Of a stretch of DNA of 64,000 bases, positions 51,537 to 60,472 are shown in pieces (positions within the stretch are counted from its first letter, which is position 1; every line of letters starts with the position of its first letter). Under the pieces are notes generated by a model. It was not told where the DNA came from. It was given only the letters and a program-made list of their open reading frames with translations, and searched no databases. The stretch covers positions 37,105,815 to 37,169,814 of the forward strand of contig JAQISU010001235.1 of NCBI GenBank assembly GCA_029339505.1, in the 5' to 3' direction. Both the position numbers and the translations under genes were made by a program. The DNA is from Unio delphinus. Lineage: Eukaryota > Mollusca > Bivalvia > Unionida > Unionidae.

Positions 51537-54500
51537 CTATTGATCGTGGACGATGTCCCTTTTTATATGCTGCCCAATTTTGACGTGACCGTACGGTAGA
51601 GTGAAGTGATTGGGAAGTCGTACTCTCTTTTGGTACACGATTTGATAGACTTTTTCCAAAGGTCGGCTAACAGTTTGGTGTGTGGGTAAACGGACAATCT
51701 TGTGCGGTTCGTGGGTAGTCACTTGAAACGTTTCATCCTGTCCCGACTGCAAGGCTTCTTGTAGTACGTCAAAGTTCACCACTTGACTGGTGCGATAATT
51801 AAGAGTCAATCCTTTCACTTTACATTCGGTGTGCATTTTTCCTTGGGGGTCTCGGTATTCGTAGCCGTAATTTTTAGGACCGCCACTTGCAAAACATAGA
51901 ATCTTGTCGTCGGGATGTTCATCGGTCCAGGCTCCTAAACGGTCTCCTTCGATGACAGGGTTACACTGGTTCGGTCGGTGAATGTAAATGCAACTGTCCG
52001 TGTCAAAATACAACACGCGATCTCCTAACAGTTCTAACACTTCGTACAATTTTAAGCGAGCGTGGGCTGTCACGTAAGCCGCAATGATGACATTTCCAAA
52101 TTTGTCGGCTTCTACAAAGTCTAGTTCTTCTTCGTAATTGACTAAGATCAAGTCCTCACGAATGACGTCCACGTGTTTCATGACTTTGGTTGGGTCGTGA
52201 ATCATCTGGAAGTAGCGAGACGGTTCGGACAAATACTCCGTCTTGGGTAAAGACGGACGTTGTGCCATTTTACCCCACAAACAATTGAGCATCACTTTGG
52301 CAAACGACCGCCTTCCTTCGTTTTTCTCGATGTGGTCTAAAGTGATACCTTCCTGCTCCCGATATTTTTCTTTGAATATCTTTTGGTCTTCGGGAGTGTG
52401 ACACCAGGAAGGATAGCCACTAGCTTCTTGTTTTAGTTTTAAAAAGGCATCCACGTAGTCTGCAAAAATACCTTTCTGTCTCTCGTCGCCCTTGCAGTAT
52501 TGTTGTGTTTTGGGAAAGTGGTAAATTTCGTACACTTCTAACAGTTGATATCCCAGGTCCAGAGCTTTAAACAATTCCACGCTCACCCACGTTCCTGTCA
52601 AGGCACGTTCTTCCTGAGTGTGATGACAAGGTTGGTCTTGGTTGCACGTTTCGGCACATGTGCGACACAAAGGAAACATCAGTTTTCCTTGGCAATGGTG
52701 AGGTAAAACGGGATGGTACAAGTCTGTGGGTGGTAAGACTTTACACTTGATCAATCCTTCGTACTGTCGAATTTGGTCCAAATCAATGTGTTCTGTCATC
52801 AATTCTGGATGCCCTACGGGAAAGTGACAATATTTGCACACGTAAGGATACAACGAACACACGTCCAAGTATTTGATTTCTTCTCCCTTCTCCTCGTCCG
52901 CTTGGTACAGTAAACAGGTAGCATTCGTTCGTCCTCCGTACAAACTATCCCGAGGGTTCAGGGGGTCCACCCACTTGTAACTTTCTACGATGCGTTTAAA
53001 CTCGGGATCGGTTTTCAAACGCTGATCGTACTCGTGTTCCCACATTTCCACCACCTGGTATCCTTGCTGTTCTAACTTCAAACGTCGCTGACACGTGGTC
53101 TGGTACAAGTCTTCCATGGTTCGTTGTAAAAACTGATTTTTGGTGTCTCGTTGAGGGTAGCATAGGGGACATCCGTGAAATAAACATCCGTTAAACTCGT
53201 ACACAATCTGAGGGTTTTCTAAGTCCCAACCATCTACCGAATACGTTCCGATGGTCTTTTCGCCTCCTCCGTTGCGAGCGTGTTGGATCCATTTGTCTTC
53301 CTTGTCGCACAAGTAATGGAGCCAGCGTAGGGCTTTGACCGAGTATTGACGTTTGACAAAATTTGTCGTTTGAGGACTGATGACCGCTAGAGTATTTTCA
53401 GGCATAAAGCGTTTTCGGTACACTAAAGAACACGCTTTGGCGATGGTACAAGCTTCTTTCAAAGGATCGATCCCTCCGTATTCCATGAACAATTCTCGAA
53501 ATTTTCCACAGCAACGTCGTAAAATGTCCACGTCAGATCGACAGTACTTTAACATTTCTTCTTGAAAGTCAAAAGGGTCCGAGGCGTGAGTATGGTACCA
53601 AGCATAGAAAGCTTCTCGTTCTTCGGTGCGCATGTTGTCGGGGTCGTAGTCGTCAGCCTCAGGCAAATGGGGTAGAACGGCATGTTGATTGGCTTTGGTA
53701 TTAAAAAAGTGTGGAAAATAACCTTTAGCCATTTCTGTCATTCCAAACGTTTTAGGCATGCGACTTAATGGCATGGCCAAGTAACACATCGAATCTTTAA
53801 ACTGTACTTGTCCTACTTGCATAGAAATGATTTTGACTCCGTTTAAAGTCACTTGAGGCCGTTCGGTACTTTGTTCCACATAGTATCTGAGCAGAAATTG
53901 CCCATCGTATCCCGAGAAATTGTGAGCCATGACCGTGGCATGGCGATGACAATTGCCGTAACGTTCGATGTCTTCTGGACTCCACGTTTCGTCGATGGGA
54001 TTAAGGATCCATTGGGCAAAATCGGCTAGCGTGTTTGACCCTCGAAAGATTTTTTCACGTCCTCCAGGAATCTTGCTGCAGTAAGGGCAATGACTAAAGA
54101 TAGGTTCTTGGATGCACTGCTCGCACGCACGGTGAGCTACGCAGAAATTAGGAATGTGAATACCGGTCTCTTGCATGCATTCGAAATCAAAAAAGATAAA
54201 ATTTCCTTTTTTCTGGGTATCTTCTGGTTGGGGTTGGTATTTTTGAATGAAGCATTCGTGCTCCAAGTCCACGATTTGGCGACAAATGTGACATCGTTTC
54301 TTCCCTCGACAAACGTGAAACTTGGCATTACTAGTACGTATGCCTTGTCCACAAGTAGGGCACAATCTCAGCAGTTGACAAGCACTTTTCTGCTGTGAAC
54401 CTTGCATCTTCAAATGTTGTTGGTAACAGGTAGGACTGACAAAAGTGCGCTGACACACAGGGCAATGCACTCTTTCTTGTCCTTGGTCCAGACAAGGTTG

Positions 54501-55607
54501 TGAGGCCAAACATCCCTCACATTTCGATCCACAATGCTTGTGTTGTTCTCGATTGTTATAACCATAGTCACATTTTTCACAGTAGTAACTGTATCCCAGG
54601 AATCCAGTGATACTGGTAATGGTATCAAAATGACCATCGTGATGATAGACGTGAATGTATTTTCGGTCTTTGAAATCGTGGCCTCGAAACAAAAGAGGTC
54701 CACGCACTTCTTGAGGGTGTACTTTCAAGGTGTAACGTGGAGCCAAGACGTCTTGCAACTTTTGCATTTCTGGAATGCCACAAGGAGTGTCTTTGGATAT
54801 CCCCGCTTGCTGTAACAGGAGTTCTGCTTCACTTCGTTGTTTGGCTCGGTCCGATTGTCGAATAGTTTTCCAGGCTCTTTTCCATTCTGTCGTGTCGTTC
54901 TTGTTGGCATACGTTCGTCCCACGACGACAGCACGGGCTAAACACATCTGGTCTTGAGGATTGTTAATTCGGACGAGGCTTAGTTTGGTGTTGCGAAGGT
55001 TGTCGACCAATAATACTTTTTTGCGTCCTGTCCCCTGGGGAAGAGACACGTGGGTCATAAACAGTGTGGCTTTTCCATCGTCAATGTGAAACTTGTCGTT
55101 GGATTGTTGCACATGTTGAATTTTGTCGATGACTTTGGAAGGTGTTAATTCTGATGGGCTAGTAAACTCGATCCAAACGGGAGACTTCAAATTATCGTGA
55201 TGAATAGAAAGTCTCAAGCGATCGTCTTCTTTGGCTTGACATTGCTGTTTCAGTGCAGTTAACACAGAATCCCACACCTCAGTAATGAACCCTTCTGTAT
55301 TCTCCAAAGGTACATTGGCCTTAAAATCTTTAAACTTTACGGCATACGTGTAAGCCGTTGTTCTAAATTTTCGAGAGGAACGCTTTTCTGTCTCTCGAAT
55401 GTGATAGTAATTTTCAGGGTTTACTAAGGGTGGTGCACTTTGCTTGGACGTGGATTGTCTGGGTGTGGATTCGGGCTCACTCATGTCATCTTCAAAATCA
55501 CTGGCATGAATTTGAGCCAAGACTTCAGCTACTGTGCTAGGCGATACATTACGTTTCTGTCTCTTACTATCTTTTCCTTTCTCCACAGCATGATGTGGCC
55601 TTTTCAT
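51537..55607 (-). CDS. polB: Protein-primed-type family-B DNA polymerase (1356 aa)
   Basis: Replicates the element. From the N-terminus: a basic/acidic low-complexity leader with 'SEPES' (about 1-60), a unique domain to about 340, a Cys/His-rich region (CEKCDYGY...CGSKCEGC and further CxxC fingers, about 345-455), exonuclease motif FFDFEC (about 470) and 'YDGQFLLRYY', palm motif A 'YLDVCSLYP' (about 912), motif B 'NCLWGKM' (about 1107) and motif C YFDTDS (about 1200). All catalytic motifs are intact. It is longer than most Polinton polymerases because of its N-terminal domains. It shares a divergent promoter with the zinc-knuckle gene. Confidence 0.97.
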   Translation of the reverse strand: MKRPHHAVEKGKDSKRQKRNVSPSTVAEVLAQIHASDFEDDMSEPESTPRQSTSKQSAPPLVNPENYYHIRETEKRSSRKFRTTAYTYAVKFKDFKANVPLENTEGFITEVWDSVLTALKQQCQAKEDDRLRLSIHHDNLKSPVWIEFTSPSELTPSKVIDKIQHVQQSNDKFHIDDGKATLFMTHVSLPQGTGRKKVLLVDNLRNTKLSLVRINNPQDQMCLARAVVVGRTYANKNDTTEWKRAWKTIRQSDRAKQRSEAELLLQQAGISKDTPCGIPEMQKLQDVLAPRYTLKVHPQEVRGPLLFRGHDFKDRKYIHVYHHDGHFDTITSITGFLGYSYYCEKCDYGYNNREQHKHCGSKCEGCLASQPCLDQGQERVHCPVCQRTFVSPTCYQQHLKMQGSQQKSACQLLRLCPTCGQGIRTSNAKFHVCRGKKRCHICRQIVDLEHECFIQKYQPQPEDTQKKGNFIFFDFECMQETGIHIPNFCVAHRACEQCIQEPIFSHCPYCSKIPGGREKIFRGSNTLADFAQWILNPIDETWSPEDIERYGNCHRHATVMAHNFSGYDGQFLLRYYVEQSTERPQVTLNGVKIISMQVGQVQFKDSMCYLAMPLSRMPKTFGMTEMAKGYFPHFFNTKANQHAVLPHLPEADDYDPDNMRTEEREAFYAWYHTHASDPFDFQEEMLKYCRSDVDILRRCCGKFRELFMEYGGIDPLKEACTIAKACSLVYRKRFMPENTLAVISPQTTNFVKRQYSVKALRWLHYLCDKEDKWIQHARNGGGEKTIGTYSVDGWDLENPQIVYEFNGCLFHGCPLCYPQRDTKNQFLQRTMEDLYQTTCQRRLKLEQQGYQVVEMWEHEYDQRLKTDPEFKRIVESYKWVDPLNPRDSLYGGRTNATCLLYQADEEKGEEIKYLDVCSLYPYVCKYCHFPVGHPELMTEHIDLDQIRQYEGLIKCKVLPPTDLYHPVLPHHCQGKLMFPLCRTCAETCNQDQPCHHTQEERALTGTWVSVELFKALDLGYQLLEVYEIYHFPKTQQYCKGDERQKGIFADYVDAFLKLKQEASGYPSWCHTPEDQKIFKEKYREQEGITLDHIEKNEGRRSFAKVMLNCLWGKMAQRPSLPKTEYLSEPSRYFQMIHDPTKVMKHVDVIREDLILVNYEEELDFVEADKFGNVIIAAYVTAHARLKLYEVLELLGDRVLYFDTDSCIYIHRPNQCNPVIEGDRLGAWTDEHPDDKILCFASGGPKNYGYEYRDPQGKMHTECKVKGLTLNYRTSQVVNFDVLQEALQSGQDETFQVTTHEPHKIVRLPTHQTVSRPLEKVYQIVYQKRVRLPNHFTLPYGHVKIGQHIKRDIVHDQ

Positions 55608-55636
55608 CTTGTCTGCAAAAAGTCAAATGACTACCT

Positions 55637-55692
55637 TTTAAAGACCATAACCCCTATATATTCATGTTCGATCCGTGCATATATATATAAAG
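55637..55692. promoter_or_regulatory. Divergent promoter, polymerase / zinc-knuckle gene
   Basis: On the minus strand, TTTAAAAGG at 55637-55645 lies about 35 bp before the polymerase ATG, with ATATATAGGGG (near 55651-55661) behind it. On the plus strand, ATATATATATAAAGGG (55679-55694) lies about 55 bp before the zinc-knuckle ATG. P2 keeps the same arrangement. Confidence 0.6.
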
Positions 55693-55744
55693 GGTTAGTG
55701 TCTAACCTTTCAGTATTCCTTTCACTCTCACATTGACCAGAACG

Positions 55745-56212
55745 ATGGAAGAACCTACACAAGTGGAACTTCTCATTAGAGCTTTACGTGGGGTCATACG
55801 AAAGTTTTCGTCAGACCAGCCGACAGCCTACTCTCCCTCCTATCGAGATAAAAGTCAAGATACTTGCTATATCTGTAAGAAGAAAGGACATTGGGCTACA
55901 GAATGTTCAGATCGTAACAAAAATAAAAAAGGCTACAATAGAGACAAAAGTCAAGATACCTGTTATTATTGTAAAGAGAAAGGACATTGGTCTCCAAACT
56001 GTCCTAAGAAACAACAGGAGCAGGAGGAGGAGGAGGCGGAGGAAGAGGAGGAGGAGGAGGAAAGAAATTCTGAACAGGAGGAGAAAGAGGTACCCTCCTC
56101 CAAGGAAGAACCCCGTCACGTTCACAAAAACAAGAAAAGAAGACGAAACGAAAGTGAAGAGGACGAAAAAAAAGCTGTGACAGTAAAGAAAATGAAAAAA
56201 CAGAAAGAGTGA
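55745..56212 (+). CDS. Double zinc-knuckle protein (155 aa)
   Basis: Two CX2CX4HX4C knuckles (CYICKKKGHWATEC, CYYCKEKGHWSPNC; about residues 38-51 and 72-85) as in retroviral nucleocapsids and CNBP. A glutamate run encoded by GAG repeats and a lysine-rich, nuclear-signal-like tail (KNKKRRRNE) follow. Likely a single-stranded nucleic-acid-binding protein acting in replication or RNA handling. The frame opens at a TTG 4 codons earlier; ATG 55745 is the start. No histone-type loop follows; an AATAAA lies near 56402. Confidence 0.85.
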   Translation: MEEPTQVELLIRALRGVIRKFSSDQPTAYSPSYRDKSQDTCYICKKKGHWATECSDRNKNKKGYNRDKSQDTCYYCKEKGHWSPNCPKKQQEQEEEEAEEEEEEEERNSEQEEKEVPSSKEEPRHVHKNKKRRRNESEEDEKKAVTVKKMKKQKE

Positions 56213-56472
56213 AACAGAAGAAAACCTATGAACTTTTTTAAAGTGGTCTTGTGTTATGTTATGTTGTGATATTGAATTGTGACGTTTGTACTAGAATAAC
56301 TAAAGAGAAAAAACGTAAGTGTCTCTTGGTTTTGATTTGATAGTATAATTACCTACACTCACACATTCATTCACTCACACGTACATCATGGGTTTTTAAA
56401 AAAATAAAGGACTTTTGAGTTTTCATTGAATTAGGCAATTGACATAGTATTTCTTTTCGAAATAATTGGAGT

Positions 56473-56488
56473 GGTCCTGAAAAGGACC
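56473..56488 (-). promoter_or_regulatory. Histone-type 3' stem-loop, gene R1
   Basis: Minus strand: GGTCCTTTTCAGGACC, perfect 6-bp stem; relative to the loop at 57630 the third pair is T-A instead of C-G (compensatory). ACTCC follows, then CGAAAAGA. Lies 33 nt past the R1 stop. Confidence 0.85.
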
Positions 56489-56521
56489 GTTGGTGTTTTG
56501 TGTATTTAAAACAAAACAAAC

Positions 56522-57166
56522 TCAGAAACGGGATGAAATCCTCTTGAGCTGTCTTAAGCCTTTGCCACGGCCAAGGCCTACTTCGGGACTGGTGGTTCCT
56601 GTCAATGATTTGGTAGAAATCACTAACGGTGGTAAGGTAGACGTAGTCACAGAGAGATCGGGTTGTTTCGCTCGAGAAGGTCTTTTTCTCTTCGGTCGTG
56701 ATAAAGAAGTCTGATACATTTGTTTCAGACTCCTTAACTCAGCTAAAATATCTAAAAGTACCGTCGTAACCGTTTGATTTTCACTATTTTCTTTCTGTCC
56801 TTGGTCTTCATTCTTCTCCGTTGCTGCTGCTGCTACTGTTTCTTCCTGGTGTTTTCTTCTTGCTTCTTCTTCTTCCTGCTGTTGCATAAGAAAAGCTTGT
56901 TCGTCTACTTTCTGTTGTTGTAAAAATCGCTCCAATGCTTCTTTTTGTCTCTGCTTAAAATCATCGACGTGTCCATAAGAAGATACAGAAGGCAACGAAG
57001 GTTCCGGAATAAATTCTTGCGATGTTAAAAAATCCACAATATCCCAGTTAAAATCAACTTCTTCTGGATGTAGATTTGTCATGACTTTAGTAGTCACTGT
57101 TGGTCCATGACTTGCTGTCTCTACTCCTGTCTCACTCCAATTCATTGTCTTCTTAGGGTCCGCCAT
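56522..57166 (-). CDS. Right-arm accessory protein R1 (214 aa)
   Basis: Starts MADPKKTMNW at ATG 57166. The frame continues upstream to 57295 but crosses a TATA box (57216-57223), so that part is promoter. N-terminal acidic/aromatic region ('DFNWDIVDFL'), a Q/E-rich coiled coil (about 68-115), a leucine-rich segment (TTVLLDILAELRSLKQM), and a basic C-terminus (RPKRKRPSRAK, GRGKGLRQLKR). The acidic/hydrophobic N-terminus and basic tail could suit a transcription regulator, but this is inference; no family recognised. P2 has a decayed copy. Confidence 0.75.
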   Translation of the reverse strand: MADPKKTMNWSETGVETASHGPTVTTKVMTNLHPEEVDFNWDIVDFLTSQEFIPEPSLPSVSSYGHVDDFKQRQKEALERFLQQQKVDEQAFLMQQQEEEEARRKHQEETVAAAATEKNEDQGQKENSENQTVTTVLLDILAELRSLKQMYQTSLSRPKRKRPSRAKQPDLSVTTSTLPPLVISTKSLTGTTSPEVGLGRGKGLRQLKRISSRF

Positions 57167-57215
57167 GACTGACAACTCTCTTGAATCGATTGACTGCGCA
57201 CAGGCGCTAGTACCT

Positions 57216-57325
57216 CTATATAGAAAAGGTGACGTCACATTGGATGGCTGTGTCTGACTTTTGTAGCGCACGTTTGGATTGGTGGATACACTCAATCCGT
57301 TTCAATCCGCTCTTCCCCTATAAAT
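57216..57325. promoter_or_regulatory. Divergent promoter R1/R2 with CRE palindrome
   Basis: CTATATAG (57215-57222, serving R1), TGACGTCA (57230-57237, a full CRE/ATF palindrome), an ATTGG/CCAAT box (near 57277) and CCCCTATAAATA (57314-57325, serving R2). All but the flanking sequence is kept in P2. Confidence 0.65.
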
Positions 57326-57368
57326 AACCGCAGTACACGGCATTCGATTCACCTGTTCTCATCAGAAG

Positions 57369-57602
57369 ATGTGGACTAATGTTGAATCGTCAACCCTTGT
57401 GTCAAGTATGCTGTTTAGGACTGACATACCCATGTATGTCAGATCATCATGGAGTGTCATTCATAGGACGGAGACAGCCTATTGGAAGAGAAGAGTCTAT
57501 GTGGAAAGACAAGGTTGCTTGAAGAGAGTTCTCTTCTATGGACCCACAGTAAGGAGAAGTTTAAGGAAGAGAAGAAGATCTGTGAGATGTCCTCTGTGTT
57601 AA
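57369..57602 (+). CDS. Right-arm small basic protein R2 (77 aa)
   Basis: ATG lies about 45 bp after the TATA box. The N-terminal half is mixed and the C-terminal third is arginine-rich (RRSLRKRRRSVRCPLC). No family recognised. The P2 homologue keeps the C-terminus unchanged. Its mRNA should end in a perfect histone-type stem-loop 27 nt after the stop, and its promoter is compact, so its layout resembles that of a replication-dependent histone gene although the protein is not a histone. Confidence 0.75.
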   Translation: MWTNVESSTLVSSMLFRTDIPMYVRSSWSVIHRTETAYWKRRVYVERQGCLKRVLFYGPTVRRSLRKRRRSVRCPLC

Positions 57603-57629
57603 CAAGACAACGTTAACATTACACATAAC

Positions 57630-57645
57630 GGCCCTTTTCAGGGCC
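57630..57645 (+). promoter_or_regulatory. Histone-type 3' stem-loop, gene R2
   Basis: GGCCCTTTTCAGGGCC, perfect stem and consensus loop, followed by ACTCA and CGAAAAGA (57658-57665). This is the canonical spacing for SLBP and U7 recognition. Confidence 0.88.
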
Positions 57646-57985
57646 ACTCATAAGTCTCGAAAAGATAGTAGCTTTCATTGCCACCCTTTTTTTCCCTTGT
57701 CCCTAGACAGTTTCCCTATACCCATACAAATCATATTCCCCATGTTCCATGTCCCTTGAGGCTAAATAGGCCCAAATAGTTCCCCATGTTAAATTTCCCT
57801 TGAGGCTAGATAGGCCCACCATGTTCAATTTCCCTTGAGGCTAAATAGGCCCAAATAGTTCCCCATGTTAAATTTCCCTTGAGGCTAGATAGGCCCACCA
57901 TGTTAAATTCCCCTTGAGGCTAGATTAGCCCAAGCTGTTTTTGACTGGATTTTCCATTGAGGCTAGAGTGCCCCATATTACTACT
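57634..57985. repeat. P1 right terminal inverted repeat
   Basis: Reverse complement of 36439-36790 (352 bp). Iterons read CCCTTGAGGCTA..AGGCCCA. Confidence 0.95.
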
Positions 57986-57991
57986 CCCGTA
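57986..57991. repeat. P1 target-site duplication, right
   Basis: CCCGTA, identical to 36433-36438. Confidence 0.93.
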
Positions 57992-58699
57992 TGAATGTTA
58001 TATATTACCATCCCGACAAGACTATTTCCCACCCCCACCCCATCCCCATGATTGGCTCGATCATGTCACGTGCATGTCTGCAAAAAAATAAAATTGTTAA
58101 ACATGCAATTATCACATATATACTAATTATGTCATGGGGTTAGTGAGGAAAATGGATGGCAGAGCTACCAAGAGGGTCAGTGGGGAAAATTGCCATTTCC
58201 ATACTTATTCATATTAGTGGAAGCACACAGTACTTTAGAAACTTAAAAGTTCGTAATTCATTTTCATTTTCCGTCACATAGTATCTGGTACTCAGCCTAA
58301 AATTTCAAGGCAATATCAGGTTCTGGTAACTGTTATAGTAGAGAAATCAGTAGCTTAATTCCAATACGGCTAGTTTCGAATCTAAGCATGTGTGATGACC
58401 TACGTTTACATTAATCACTCACCATCTTTTCGGTTGTAACTGTAATCCATGGTACCTACTTTTCACCTAACTTAATCTTACTGTTATGAATCAGGCATGA
58501 ATCTTTAAGTAGTGTTCAAAAGAGAAAATTTTTGTATACATTTTTTATTGTTTAGAACAAAACAAGAACAACAACAATTGTTTTTTAAATATTGCACACC
58601 ATCTAGTCATATATAAAATTAATCTCAATATTCTGACGAAGCACATTATATTTGAATTGTGCTGCTTTCTGAAATTAAGTATTCGTTTGTTATATAAAT
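57992..58699. other. Non-coding flank right of P1
   Basis: AT-rich with one C-rich patch (58035-58052). No gene recognised. It should continue the sequence left of 36432 once P1 is removed. Confidence 0.6.
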
Positions 58700-59527
58700 T
58701 GTTACGTGCTTAGGCTCGAATAAGCAGCAACACAGAAAGAGTGAAAACTAACAAGCTTGTATAAATTGAACAATGAATTTATTAAATACAATTATTTTTT
58801 TTAAATAAATAAACTTACAGTTTTAGAGAATCAAATCCAACATTAATCCAATATAGAATTCACAAAAATAATCCACTAATGGAATTGCAAGAGTCCTGAT
58901 AAATAAATGTTCTAATAGTTCCAGGTTCGAATCTTGACGATGTGATCCAAAATGGCTGACAATGTCACGTGATGCAGTTCTTGTTTTGTTGTTCTTGTTT
59001 TATTATCATCCAAATGAAAATCATACACACATGTCCTTTTCCAGATAATTCTTATTTCTTCAATGAATTGACACAAAGTCCAGAAGAAAATAATTAAAAT
59101 TAACACTCAAACATGAAATACACAACTAATAACTTACAGCCCAAAGATTCTACTGAATTGTTCTATCCCAAACAAGTCTGTATAACTTGTTTTTCTTAAG
59201 TAAACAAGTGATCATGTGATCTTTCTAGAAATTCATGGAAGGTCACTACCTTCAGCAAGTCACGTATTCTAGATATGTCCTACACCCCAAGAACTAAAAA
59301 TAAAAGTTATCCTTGAAATTAACCTATAGTATTAAAGATCTGTTTATCAATCTAAAGCAAGGACGGATAAAGAGGTAACCAAGCCAAGGTCATCCTGTTT
59401 ACAACTAGAGTCTAGGTCAACCTGAATTTTCTAGAAAAAATCTCCCAATTAATGAATATTAAACCCTAAATGACAAATTTGGATTTAACAATAAAAAATA
59501 AGTAAATTAAATCCAATAGCCGTAACA
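58700..59527. mobile_element. Probable solo LTR (828 bp)
   Basis: Begins TGTTACG and ends CGTAACA, a 7-bp inverted terminus of the TG...CA type, and is flanked by the 4-bp direct repeat AAAT (58696-58699 and 59528-59531). It contains TATAAA-like and AATAAA motifs but no open frame. This fits a solo long terminal repeat from a Gypsy-like retrotransposon. Family not identified. Confidence 0.55.
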
Positions 59528-59531
59528 AAAT

Positions 59532-60424
59532 AATGGCTCATGCATATTAGAAAATATTACAAATTTATTTTAAATATTTAGTGACGTTGTTTTGTAACAC
59601 TGTTTCAAGATGCCACATGAGAGCTCCTTTTTGGTCAAGTTATATGTTAAAAGAATAGACAGAAACAAGCATGGGATATATTATGGGTTGATTTTGTTTA
59701 ATAAATACGGTGTATTTAAGTTTAAAAGTTACTTAATATGCCAATTCTTGTTCTTCTTCGCCGATTTAAAAAGAAACATGTATATGGTTTTGTGTGTATA
59801 TTGCTATGTCTATATACACACGTGAAGTGCATTTGAAAATAGTTTTTAAACATAAATATGTCTAAAGAAAACTAAAGATTGTAATGTACTGAAAAGGGTA
59901 GTTTGGTAATATCTTAGTAGGAAACTGCAGTTTGTTAACGATTGGTTCACAGTCTGCAGTATCAAAAATTAACACTTTTAACACTTCGAGGAGCCACGTT
60001 CAGTTTCTGTTGAAAAGCAGTCGAGGAATAGTCAGTTCAATGAAATAAGTGAGCTTCACTAAATAGTGGATATAACTATTTCTACCGATATCGAAATGCA
60101 CTTATGCATCTAATAAAGAAAGTAGTGCCACAAGAAAAGTTAGACACATATCATCCAATGATATGATTAACAGGATAATAAAAAATCATGTCGCAAATGT
60201 TTTCATAATGGTAATACCAAATAAAATTATTTTCTATTTATGTTGGTAATGACCATTAAAACTACTTTGCTGTTTAGTTAAAGAAGTAGATTATTGATAG
60301 TGATATGTTTAACAATGGCAAAAGTATCAAGTGTGAAATAATGTGTTATGTCTCGCAAAAGTAGCTTAAATACGTTTGTAATTATATTAGATACTCTAAT
60401 GGACACGAGAATATATCCGCATTA

Positions 60425-60472
<48 letters not shown>

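Larger units (their letters stand above)
36439..57985. mobile_element. Complete Polinton/Maverick element P1 (21.5 kb)
   Basis: Begins AGTAGTAATATGGGG and ends with its complement. It has 352-bp terminal inverted repeats and a perfect 6-bp target duplication. The hallmark genes (polymerase, integrase, protease, packaging ATPase, double- and single-jelly-roll capsid genes) are present with open frames. The two arms carry accessory genes with histone-type 3' ends. Intact frames and matching repeats indicate a recent insertion. Confidence 0.95.

Noticed and set aside
53380..55440. Numerous plus-strand frames across the polymerase
   Set aside because: Shadow frames of the minus-strand polymerase gene with no domains or promoters.
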